From NCBI GenBank assembly GCA_024401025.1, contig JAKSLV010000006.1, positions 1-52,386 of the forward strand: a stretch of DNA of 52,386 nucleotides. Direction: 5' to 3'. The translations under genes and the position numbers were made by a program. Each line of letters starts with the position of its first letter. The first letter of the stretch is position 1. The notes beneath the pieces are model-generated. The model worked only from the letters and a program-made list of their open reading frames with translations. It did no database searches and was not told the DNA's origin. This document shows, in pieces, positions 30,984 through 40,200 of this stretch. This DNA comes from Bacteroidales bacterium. GTDB lineage: Bacteria > Bacteroidota > Bacteroidia > Bacteroidales > UBA3824.

Positions 30984-31723
30984 TGTACATAGGCATATAC
31001 AAAATAGCGGGACACATTGTGGAGATCGACTCCATATATAGCCAGGTGCAGCAGATGTGCACCAGCTATCAGGCCGACCTGTCGCCTGAGTATTGTGTGA
31101 GAACATCGCAGGAGGATATCGACAGGGAGCGCGTGTTGTCGCAGGAAACCATGCAGAAGGATGGCGTGGTGTACGAGGTAACAGACCCATATCTGGAGAC
31201 TCTGGCCGTATACCGCAAGATCTGCGACCGCCTGATGGACCATGGCATAATGCTGATACATGGCTCGTGCCTGGCTGTTGACGGATGCGGTTTCCTCTTT
31301 ACGGCCCGCAGCGGCACCGGCAAGAGCACCCATACGCGCAACTGGAAAAAGCTTCTGGGCGACCGCGTAACCATTGTAAACGACGACAAGCCTCTGGTGG
31401 ACACCACCACCGGAATGATATACGGCACTCCATGGAACGGCAAGCATTGCCTGGGCGAGAATGTAAGCGTGCCGCTTTCGGGCATTGTGCTGCTGGAGCG
31501 CGGCCTGGAAAACTCCATCGCCCCCATACCGGCCGCCGACGCCATTACGCCTATGCTCTCGCAGGCATACATTCCGTCCGAGCTTCAGACAAAGGCCATG
31601 GCACTGCTATCGGCCCTGATGGACAGGACAAGGTTTTTCCAGCTAAGGTGCAATATGGATGTGGAATCGGCCCGGGTGGCCTACGACGGCCTTATTTCCG
31701 CTTGCCGACAAACATCAGTCTGA
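30983..31723 (+). CDS. HPr kinase/phosphorylase-related P-loop protein
   Basis: A 246-residue protein with an HprK C-terminal-like kinase fold. LIHGSCLAVDGCGFLFTARS leads into the P-loop GTGKST at about 111-116, then VTIVNDDKPLV corresponds to the D-D catalytic/Mg motif, and GTPWNGKHCLGENVSVPLSGIVLLE is the following strand region. It lacks the N-terminal domain of true HPr kinase, and no HPr/PTS genes are near, so the target is not HPr regulation. Relatives act beside NTP_transf_5 proteins in peptide-maturation or surface-polymer systems. No precursor peptide, PqqD or cyclase gene is present here. Its 3' end overlaps radA by 32 bp on the opposite strand. Confidence 0.78.
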   Translation: MYIGIYKIAGHIVEIDSIYSQVQQMCTSYQADLSPEYCVRTSQEDIDRERVLSQETMQKDGVVYEVTDPYLETLAVYRKICDRLMDHGIMLIHGSCLAVDGCGFLFTARSGTGKSTHTRNWKKLLGDRVTIVNDDKPLVDTTTGMIYGTPWNGKHCLGENVSVPLSGIVLLERGLENSIAPIPAADAITPMLSQAYIPSELQTKAMALLSALMDRTRFFQLRCNMDVESARVAYDGLISACRQTSV

Positions 31724-33074
31724 ATACTTCCTCTATTTTTCCGCAGTGCACTATCTCTATCTGATGCTTTAGGATGGCGGTGTTTTTCTCGTGGCTGCGT
31801 GATATCACTATCCTCCTGAAACCCAGTTTCTCGGCCTCGGCTATGCGCTGCTCCACGCGGTTGATGGGGCGTATCTCGCCCGTAAGGCCCACCTCGCCGG
31901 CAAAACATGTCTGATTGTCGATGGGGATGTCGAGATCGCTGCTGAGCACTGCCACCATCACCGAGAGGTCCATGGCGGGATCTATTATCTTGATGCCGCC
32001 GGCTATGTTCAGGAACACGTCCTTGGTGTTCAGCTTGAAACCCGCCCTTCGCTCCAATACCGCCAGCAGCATGTTAAGCCTCTTGTTGTCGAATCCTGTG
32101 GTGCTGCGCTGAGGCACACCGTATGCCGCCGTGGCCACAAGGCTCTGAACCTCCACCACAAACGGGCGCAATCCCTCCACCGCCGCCGCCACAGCCACTC
32201 CCGATGTGTTTTCCTCGTGGTTGTGGAGCAGAAGCTCGCCGGGATTGGACACCTCGCGCAGTCCGCTGGCCATCATCTCGAATATGCCTACCTCCGATGT
32301 GGTGCCAAACCTGTTTTTTATTCCCCTCAGCACTCTGTACACGTGGCTGCTGTCGCCCTCGAACTGCAACACTGTATCCACCATGTGCTCCAGTATCTTG
32401 GGGCCGGCTATGTTGCCGTCCTTGTTGATGTGGCCTATAAGTATTATTGGTATGTTGTTTTCCTTGGCATGGCGTATCAGCAGATCGGCACACTCGCGTA
32501 TCTGTGTTACGGTGCCGGGCGATGAATCCACATTCTCGGTTCTCAGAGTCTGTATTGAATCTATTATCACCAGGCCCGGCTTGTTCTCGCGTATCTGCGG
32601 AATTATGTTTTCCACCGTTACCTCGCAAAGTATCAGACAGTTGTCGGTGGTGGATTTCAGCCTGTCGGCGCGCAGTTTTATCTGGCTGGCGCTTTCCTCG
32701 CCCGATACGTAGAGCGTTTTTTGCGGAATGTTGAGCGCTATCTGCAGCGACAGCGTGGATTTTCCGATGCCCGGCTCGCCGCCTATCAGGGTCACCGAAC
32801 CCGGCACGATGCCTCCGCCAAGTACCCTGTTGAACTCGTTGTTGTTGGTGTTTATCCTTGATACGTTCTCGGTTTTTATGTCAGCCACCTTTACTGCCAT
32901 GTTGCTGATGCCGCGGCCAAGCACTCCACCCGCGCTGTGGATGCGGTCGGTGGTCTGCACTATCTCTTCCACGTAGGTGTTCCATTGTCCGCAGCACGGA
33001 CACTTGCCCAGCCATTTGGGGCTGCTGGCCCCGCATTGCTGACATATATATGTTGTGGTAGGTTTCTTTGCCAT
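31692..33074 (-). CDS. radA: DNA repair protein RadA/Sms
   Basis: A 460-residue RecA-like helicase used in branch migration of recombination intermediates. The N-terminal zinc finger is YICQQCGASSPKWLGKCPCCG. Walker A GGEPGIGKSTLS lies near 95-106, the RadA motif KNRFG (GIKNRFGTTSEVG) near 255-260, and a C-terminal Lon-protease-like domain (about 290-460: VGLTGEIRPINRVEQRI) completes it. I start at the ATG at 33074 (MAKKPTTT); the 46 residues upstream in frame are the 3' region between genes. The 27-bp spacing from the Ig-like gene suggests a shared transcript with it. Confidence 0.97.
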   Translation of the reverse strand: MAKKPTTTYICQQCGASSPKWLGKCPCCGQWNTYVEEIVQTTDRIHSAGGVLGRGISNMAVKVADIKTENVSRINTNNNEFNRVLGGGIVPGSVTLIGGEPGIGKSTLSLQIALNIPQKTLYVSGEESASQIKLRADRLKSTTDNCLILCEVTVENIIPQIRENKPGLVIIDSIQTLRTENVDSSPGTVTQIRECADLLIRHAKENNIPIILIGHINKDGNIAGPKILEHMVDTVLQFEGDSSHVYRVLRGIKNRFGTTSEVGIFEMMASGLREVSNPGELLLHNHEENTSGVAVAAAVEGLRPFVVEVQSLVATAAYGVPQRSTTGFDNKRLNMLLAVLERRAGFKLNTKDVFLNIAGGIKIIDPAMDLSVMVAVLSSDLDIPIDNQTCFAGEVGLTGEIRPINRVEQRIAEAEKLGFRRIVISRSHEKNTAILKHQIEIVHCGKIEEVFRLMFVGKRK

Positions 33075-33100
33075 AAGTGTTGAAGTGTTGAAATGTTTAA

Positions 33101-36076
33101 TCACAGCCTCCAGTCCGCCTCGGTGTTCCAGTTGGTTTTTATCACCTGTTTCTTCGGATACTTCAGTGTGCGCTCGGGATAGCTCTGCTCCAGGAATTTT
33201 CCTGTATCCCACTTGCCGTTTTCGTTGCGGTCGTGGATTATCCTGATAAAGTATTCGCCTGGCACTATGTATTTAAACTGCATTGTGCTGTCGGTCTTTA
33301 CGGTCTGCATGTATTTGATGTTGCCCTTGGCGTCGCACATGCACACCATCAGCTGACCCTCCCTTACGTGTGTGAACTCGGCGTCGAGGGTGTCGTTGGG
33401 GTTTATGCGGCGCCTCAGCGTGTGCGATGTGTCTATCTCCTGGAATGGAGGCAGATTCTCGTCGATGTCGGCGTAGCGCTCCAGATTGCCCACGTTCCTC
33501 AGGTTAAGGGTGAATGTTCCGTAGAAATCCTCGGTCCTTACCTTGGTTTTGCTGCTCAGATACAGGTTGGGCGTTCCGTATATTGATGTAAAGGTGGAAT
33601 CGTCCACCTCCAGCATGTATTGCTTGCCCGGCTCGCCTGCAAAGTTCAGTATCAGGTTTTTGTGGTTCATCGAGTCGGTCTCTATGGTGTATTCCATGGG
33701 GAACATCAGCAAAGCCTTGGCCATCTGCTGCTTCTGCTGCTGTTTCTGCTGTTGTTGCTGCTTGCCCACGTCGCTCTTGCGGCGGCGGCCTCCGGCATCA
33801 GAGGTTTCCTGTTGTTTCTTCTCTACGGGGCGCACCATCATCAGGGTGTCGCAGCGCAGGGTGTCGGTTTCGCGGCTTGTAAGTGTATGGTAGCTAATGG
33901 AGAACCTTATGCTGTCCAGTTTCTGGAAGTCGGGGTCGCCTGATACCACCATGAAAGTGTCGGCCTTGGCGCTTGTGTAGCTCTGATACCAGTTGCTGCC
34001 CTTCTGGGGCATGCCCACCAGATTCAGGATTGGGTCGCTCTTGAGCTTCTGCTCAAATACAAACACCATTGTGTCGGTGCCGCGCAGCTCCTGTTTTTTT
34101 ATTCGCTGATACTTTATCTTGTGCATTGCGAATATGGTGTCCTTAAGTGTGCGCTCCACCACCTTGTGAGCCCTGTTGTGGATGTATCGGTCAAAGGTGT
34201 TTACCTTCAGTGCCAGGGTGTCCTTCATTATGGCGGAAGAGTCTTTCAGCAGAACGGTTATCTTCTCCTTGTCCTGGATAATCTCTATGCCGCCCTCGGG
34301 CAGTTTGTCGATGTTGATGGGCTCCACCACCACGCCGCGCTTGGGCACCTTCTCGTAATGGATGTAGATGGTGTCGCGGCATGGACGCTCGTATTTCAGC
34401 ATCTTCTGGTTTATGATTACGGTGTTTATGGTGTCACGGATTTTCTGAACCTGACCCAAGTAGTAGCTGTTGTGGTATTTCAGCATGTTCTTGAACTTGC
34501 TCTTCTTTATCATTGCCGAATCCAGCACTGTTATGTCCACGGTGTCGCGGTTGGCCGAGTAGGTGGCCTTATACCAGTCTTTGCTCACTATCGAGTCGGT
34601 GGGATACCATACAATGTCGCCAAGCAGCGGCCTCTTGAATATCAGTCGGTATTCCGCGCTGTCCAGACGCATGTTTTTCAGCAGCTTCTGGTTCATGTCT
34701 TCCTCAAAGGTGCTGTCCACCAGCTCGTAAATCTTCATCAGCGATGTGTCGGTGCGTTCCAGCATTATCGGAATCTGCACCTTTATCGATTTGCCTATGT
34801 CGAGATCTCCGCTCAGAGTTGTCTTTATCTTGAAATCCAGGCTGTCGATACCGGTTTCGGCGGGAGCCTTGGCGTTCTTGTCGTCCTTGGCGGCCGCCTT
34901 CTTCTTGGCAAACTTCACCTGCAGGGTGTCGGTCTCGGTGGTTGGATTGTTCAGGCTGTCCAGCGTAGAGAATGTAACCCTCAGTTGCAGGGTGTCGTTG
35001 TTGATGTCGGCGGTGTCTTTCAGCCATATTATCAGCGAATCGCGTCCGTAGTTGAAATCGTATACCATCTCGGGACTGCGCAGCGTGTCGTCCACGTATG
35101 TCACCAATACGGTGTCGGTGCCCACGGTCTTGTTGAAAACCAGTTTCACCCTCTGCCTGAGGTCGCGGTTGCGCTCCGATATGTATTGTATAAGGTGTTT
35201 CTCCTCAAAGGTATACAGGTTTATGTTGTTTGGCGTGGTGTAGTTGATGTCCTGCACTATCACGGTATCGCACAGCAGCGTGTCTAGATACCTGTGGCCT
35301 TTCTCTCCCTTGTGGAGTATCATGCCGGCCCACAGCGAATCTATCTTCAACATTCTCTGAGCCTCAGGCACAATCTCTGTTTTCAGAAACGCCACCTTCT
35401 CGTTCTCCAGGTCGAAACGCTGGGTCTCGTTGATATCGGCCAGGGCGTAAATCTTGTATCTGCCCTTCTTGATGTTGGGGATGTGGAAATATCCTGCCGT
35501 ATCGGTTCGGGTAATGTAGTCGGGCTTGTTTTTCAGGAAGGCCGAATCTTGCAGACCCGCGCCCTCGCCATACAGGCACACCAGCATGTCTTTCTCCTTC
35601 TCCAGAGTCTGGGCGTCGTACACGTGTCCCGATACCGCAAACGTATCTATCTCATGTCCGGTAGAGAACACAAACTGGTAGTTGGGTATCTGATTGCCCT
35701 CGTTGAAATCCTTTATCGAGCTGAAAAACTGCAATGTGTATGTGGTGTCGGGTTTCAGGGGCTCCTTAAACTTCACCACCACGTACTTGCCCTTCACCCT
35801 TATCTTGGGCTTTATGCTGTCGTGAGGAGGCGTCATGAGGAAGGTCTGCTCTATCTTTTCGAGTGTGAAATACTCGTCGAACCTTATCTTCACCTTGTTG
35901 CCGTCGAAATCCCCCGACATCATTGTGGGAGAGCTCTTTCGCATGGTAGGTGGTATGGTGTCCTTGTCGCCGCCTGATATCGAGGTTTTCTGCTGGGCGC
36001 ACGATAGCAGTATCGACGCCAGCATCATTATGAAACTAACGGCCATCAGGCCTTTTTTTAATTTTGATTTATCCAT
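33101..36076 (-). CDS. Large Ig-like (Big_5) outer-surface lipoprotein
   Basis: A 991-residue lipoprotein. The start at 36076 gives MDKSKLKKGLMAVSFIMMLA then ILLSCAQQ, so Cys26 is lipid-modified. An N-terminal Big_5-type Ig-like domain (about 40-150, SGGDKDTIPPTMRKSSPTMM, PDTTYTLQFF) is followed by a carboxypeptidase-regulatory-like segment (SGHVYDAQTLEKEKDMLV, TDTAGYFHIPNIKKGRYKIYALAD). Many beta-rich Ig-like repeats with Asp-Thr-Leu spacing (TDTLQV, RDTIYI) then run to the end. A Gln/Lys-rich run sits near 790-800, before RKSD-containing sequence. It is conserved in Bacteroidales but of unknown role; radA follows closely. Confidence 0.85.
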   Translation of the reverse strand: MDKSKLKKGLMAVSFIMMLASILLSCAQQKTSISGGDKDTIPPTMRKSSPTMMSGDFDGNKVKIRFDEYFTLEKIEQTFLMTPPHDSIKPKIRVKGKYVVVKFKEPLKPDTTYTLQFFSSIKDFNEGNQIPNYQFVFSTGHEIDTFAVSGHVYDAQTLEKEKDMLVCLYGEGAGLQDSAFLKNKPDYITRTDTAGYFHIPNIKKGRYKIYALADINETQRFDLENEKVAFLKTEIVPEAQRMLKIDSLWAGMILHKGEKGHRYLDTLLCDTVIVQDINYTTPNNINLYTFEEKHLIQYISERNRDLRQRVKLVFNKTVGTDTVLVTYVDDTLRSPEMVYDFNYGRDSLIIWLKDTADINNDTLQLRVTFSTLDSLNNPTTETDTLQVKFAKKKAAAKDDKNAKAPAETGIDSLDFKIKTTLSGDLDIGKSIKVQIPIMLERTDTSLMKIYELVDSTFEEDMNQKLLKNMRLDSAEYRLIFKRPLLGDIVWYPTDSIVSKDWYKATYSANRDTVDITVLDSAMIKKSKFKNMLKYHNSYYLGQVQKIRDTINTVIINQKMLKYERPCRDTIYIHYEKVPKRGVVVEPINIDKLPEGGIEIIQDKEKITVLLKDSSAIMKDTLALKVNTFDRYIHNRAHKVVERTLKDTIFAMHKIKYQRIKKQELRGTDTMVFVFEQKLKSDPILNLVGMPQKGSNWYQSYTSAKADTFMVVSGDPDFQKLDSIRFSISYHTLTSRETDTLRCDTLMMVRPVEKKQQETSDAGGRRRKSDVGKQQQQQKQQQKQQMAKALLMFPMEYTIETDSMNHKNLILNFAGEPGKQYMLEVDDSTFTSIYGTPNLYLSSKTKVRTEDFYGTFTLNLRNVGNLERYADIDENLPPFQEIDTSHTLRRRINPNDTLDAEFTHVREGQLMVCMCDAKGNIKYMQTVKTDSTMQFKYIVPGEYFIRIIHDRNENGKWDTGKFLEQSYPERTLKYPKKQVIKTNWNTEADWRL

Positions 36077-36085
36077 TTTATTTCT

Positions 36086-36104
36086 TATATTTGCTGCAAA
36101 AGTA
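36086..36104. promoter_or_regulatory. Overlapping divergent promoters
   Basis: The plus strand has TATATTTG at 36086-36093, for the gene at 36134. The minus strand has TACTTTTG read from 36104 to 36097, for the Ig-like gene at 36076, though only about 20 bp separates it from that ATG. The two -7 elements are face to face within 20 bp. Confidence 0.5.
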
Positions 36105-36133
36105 AACAAAAAAATGTGTTTACGCTAATCATT

Positions 36134-37219
36134 ATGAGTTTTACTATAGATTTTGATTCGCTCAGCAATATATACCAGGCTCTCATGCTCCAATACAATG
36201 GGGTAGAGGTGGAGCTCAGGGTGCCCAGAGGGCTTCCGTTCCTTGGCGGAGGAGTGTCGGTGTGCAGTTTTTTCAGCAACGGGGTTTTTTCCGGTAGGTC
36301 TGATGCTGCTGTTGATTATTCCAGCCTCGAGAACGCCTTCTCTGTGCTTAGCGCCATATCTCCAAACACCATATATCTGGAGCGCGCCTTTGCCGTTCAG
36401 GACCGTAATCTTGTGCGCGATGTGGTAAACCATTTCCGCGGCAAGGCCTTCAGGGACATCTTCGATGGCGATGGCAGCCGTGCGCCGTATCTTATGCCGG
36501 GGGTGTCGATAGCCGATGGCAAGGTGCTTAAGCGTGCGCCCTCATACAGGTTCAATTGCAGCCGTCATCTGGTTTCGCTGATGCGCACCATAGTATCGCT
36601 GGGCGGCAGTCTGGTGTATTCTGATGCTCCCCAGCCTCAGAAATCCTCGCCTTGTATGCTCTACCGCCTTGTGGGAGTATCAGCCCCGATGCCAAGGAAC
36701 TCATGCTTCCTGCCTCAGGGCGTGTGGCTCTTCAACCGATGCAGCGATGCCTACGTGGCCGTAACGGGCGATGCCGAGCCCTGCGCCTGCATAAACTCTG
36801 CGTTCGAAGGCTGCCATGTGGAGCCCGGGAATCTTTCCCTTATTGCCGACATAGGCTACGATGGGTTCGTAAATCCGCTGGAGGCCTTGGTATCAGCCAT
36901 GAAAGCCTCAGCCCCGATATTGGAATCCCATGGAATAGCCAAGCCCAGGGACCTGATGCTGCTGAGGCTGGACGGAAGCGATTTCGAGTTCTCGCCATCG
37001 CGGCCCGATGTGCTGGGATACTCCGACTACTGTTTCGACATGGTGAAACGCATGGATATAGACGTAAACCTGTTCCGCAACGCCGTATACGACTACGGAA
37101 CCCATATAGAGGACATCATAAACGATACATTCGACATGTATCCCGATTTCCACAGCGGCCCCAAGGCTTTCGAGGCCGCCATCAGCAAATGGAAAAACAG
37201 CGAGCTGAGGCTGTGCTGA
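36134..37219 (+). CDS. Conserved-looking protein, function unknown
   Basis: A 361-residue protein I cannot assign. The start at 36134 (ATG, MSFTIDFDSL) is preferred to an in-frame GTG at 36116. There is no signal peptide or membrane span. Segments with clear secondary structure include RGLPFLGGGVSVCSFF (near 33-48), NLSLIADIGYDGFVNPLEALVSAM (near 240-262) and HIEDIINDTFDMYPDFHSGPKAFEAAISKWK (near 328-358). It precedes the AlbA_2 protein by 75 bp and could share its transcript. Codon usage resembles the core genes around it, so it looks native. Confidence 0.75.
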   Translation: MSFTIDFDSLSNIYQALMLQYNGVEVELRVPRGLPFLGGGVSVCSFFSNGVFSGRSDAAVDYSSLENAFSVLSAISPNTIYLERAFAVQDRNLVRDVVNHFRGKAFRDIFDGDGSRAPYLMPGVSIADGKVLKRAPSYRFNCSRHLVSLMRTIVSLGGSLVYSDAPQPQKSSPCMLYRLVGVSAPMPRNSCFLPQGVWLFNRCSDAYVAVTGDAEPCACINSAFEGCHVEPGNLSLIADIGYDGFVNPLEALVSAMKASAPILESHGIAKPRDLMLLRLDGSDFEFSPSRPDVLGYSDYCFDMVKRMDIDVNLFRNAVYDYGTHIEDIINDTFDMYPDFHSGPKAFEAAISKWKNSELRLC

Positions 37220-37293
37220 TATCAGCGGAAATGCAGATTTTTATTTGAACATACAATAAATTTTATAAACACGAAAAACAAAATTACTTTATT

Positions 37294-40200
37294 ATGGATT
37301 TGTATCAGAAAGGCAAGTTCTACACATTGCCGCTAAAAGGAATCAGGAACGAGGGTAGCAACTCGTTTTTCATTGTGGACGCCGATGGCAAGGAATACGC
37401 CATCCGAATGTTCGATTTTCAGAAAAAAGACCCTTCCGTACAGGTGCTGAAGGAATTGCCGTGCATGTGCAAGGATGTGCATGGCGACAGCATAGTGTTT
37501 GTACAGAATTTTGCCCAGATGTTCTCGGAGCGATACGAGGCCGGCAAGGAATACCCCTTTATTGTAAACAAGGAAGCCTACAATCCCGAAAACGAATTCA
37601 GGTACTACGATATCAGGGACGAATACGGCGTGCCATTCAGGCTGAAATGTTCTTCCGACACTTATCTGCTGCCCAGCCAGAGGATACGCTGCCTTATATA
37701 CAAGCCCAATAAGAACAAGATGATACTCTCGCTGGTGAAAGCCAGGAAGGGCGTGGCCGCCGGCTGCATAAGCCCCGCCGAGCTGCTCAAGAAAGTGGGC
37801 GTGGCCGATTCGCTGCAGTGCTACGTGCTGCGCATGCTGGAGACCGCCGACGACTACAAGCAGGTGAGATATTATTACAAGCAGGGAAATCCCGAATGGG
37901 CAATAAAGGCTGTAAGGTCGGTGGCTGATGTCTCCAAATGGACCACAGTATCAGACCGAAACAAAGAGCGCCTGCTGGAGGTTTTCTACAAGGTGTGCCT
38001 GTATCTGCTGGAGGATTCCGGATACCTGCTCCAGTTCAGCGAATACGAGAGGGAGAGCTTCCAGATATGGATAGACGAGATATTATCGAAGGTGGAGATA
38101 AACATGCAGGCCCTGAGGCTGATAAATTCCGACATGTGCAGTCTGGAGATAGATACCGTGCTACAGAAGATCCGCAATTCGGGCTACATATACCAGCCCC
38201 ACCACAGGATGAAACTGCTGATAGCCCTCTTCTCGATGGTGCCAAACCTTCTGGAAGAGAAAATCGACAGCATTCTGGACCTGGTGGCCGGATGCGCCAA
38301 AAACTGGAAACTGGCATCGTTCTACGACGCGTTCTCTAGTTTCCTGAGGTTCTTCATCATGGAAAACCGCGACCGGGCCAACCGCATGGCCGTGGTGGAC
38401 AGCCCCGAGAGCCGCGTATTGCTAAACCGCATGGTGAGGTCGATATGTTTCATGCTGCTCATGAAGGGCGGCGAGGGCGTGGATTCGCAGCTCTACAAAT
38501 CAATGTTATATCATTACCTGTCGTTTGTGAGAAGCCGCACCGTGATGGGCGCCCACAAGCAGGAACTCTCCGAGCAGCTGGTGGAGCTGGCGTTCAGCAA
38601 TCTGCTGCTCTCCGAGGACAACGAGCTGGATTTCACCTGGGGCATAGATTTCAGCAACGCCGAGATTTTCGCCTACAAGATGCTGAAGGCCACACAGAAC
38701 AACACCACTTATCTTACCCGTACATACGAGGCCCACAACGTAAGGTTTACGGCCAGCGCCAACGGACTTACGCTCTCCAGAACCACCAGCAGCCCCAAGG
38801 ACCGCAACGTGCTGCCTCAGGGTTTCCCGGGATGGCAGAATCTTCAGGTATTCCTCGACGCACCTTCCAAGGTTACCGTAAGGAACACCACCAAGCAGCT
38901 CACAATATGGAAAAGCTACTGGAACAGCGTGGAGCAGCAGCTCTTCGAGAACCGTCCGGCCAAGGAGAAACCCAAGTTGCGCAAGGTGGCTCCCGACGTG
39001 GGCACTATCACGCACGTGCGCATCACAGCCAAGGACGACGACCACCAGTACAGATTCCACTGCCGCATAGAGGATCCCCACTATGAGGGCGAGGGATACA
39101 TCGACACGTATCAGAAGGGCGGCAGCCAGGGAATTTTCCACTACGACCCATTCCTCGATCTGGATTCGTTCTACGTGGACGGCAAGCCTATGATCCTGAA
39201 GGTGAGGGTGGTGGCCGTGGGAAGTCCCAAGGACGACAAGCCTGCCTACACCTTCGACTGCGTATCCATGGTGGACGAGATGGTGCGCGAGCAGGTGGAT
39301 TACGGCGAGGAGTCGGCCTGCACATTCTTCTATTATGACAAGAACAGCCAGGTGCTCTGCGGAGTAACCGAATACGGATACGGAATCTTCGTGCCATTGA
39401 AGGGCACCAACCTGCAATACTCGGTGGGCGATTCGGTGATGGTGAGAGTTACCGACGCCAAGCGTCCAAATGCCATTCAGGGCGAGATCATCGGCGATAT
39501 CGACGACAAGGTGGACGTGCGCGAGGCCGCCACAGGCCTTCTGCGCGACTACTGCAACGACGAATTCTACGAGGAGAGCGACGAGGAACTGGCCGAGGAG
39601 GCTATGGGAGTTTCGGAGGATGTTTTCGAGCTGGAATACGTGAAGGAAATCATCAACATCATAGACCACAAGGCCGTATTGGAGACCAACAACTCCAAGG
39701 CATACGCGTTCCTCTCGCTGGCACACATCCTGTCGCGCATGATAGACGACAAGGCCATGATGCACTACATCGACCAGCGCCGCAAGTTCCTCTGCATCCT
39801 GGAAGACTACGGCACCAACGGCCGTGTGGACGATGAGGCTCTGGAGGCCCTGGGCGAGAAGAACTCCGACATGGTGGAGAAATATCCACTTATACAGCAG
39901 CGCCTTACAGAGATGAGGATTGTAAACTGTTTTGGTCAGCCTCGCAAAAACGACTATCTGTACGGCATAATACAGAACTATGAGAGCGACAACATATTAT
40001 CGAAACTCTCGCGCCTGATGCTCAGCTACAACCTCATGGATGGTTTTGGATTGCAGGAGCATCAGCAGCCCATCATCAGCAAGATAAAGAGCATCCTAAA
40101 CGTGAACGTGGAGCTGCCTAAGATATACTCGTTTGGCGAGGAAAACCAGACCACCGAGTTCAAGACCTCTATAGTCTATCCGCCCGACAACAATATGAAA

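Noticed and set aside
31692..31723. Possible frameshift or mis-assembly where the HprK-like gene and radA overlap
   Set aside because: Both frames end cleanly with complete C-termini; a 32-bp convergent overlap is ordinary.
34121..35287. 388-codon plus-strand frame inside the Ig-like lipoprotein gene
   Set aside because: The val/leu/his-rich translation is typical of an antisense shadow; the minus-strand protein has a lipobox and Ig-like repeats.
38506..39765. 419-codon minus-strand frame inside the AlbA_2 gene
   Set aside because: Shadow frame with a His/Val/Leu-rich composition and no motif; the plus-strand frame is continuous over 4 kb.
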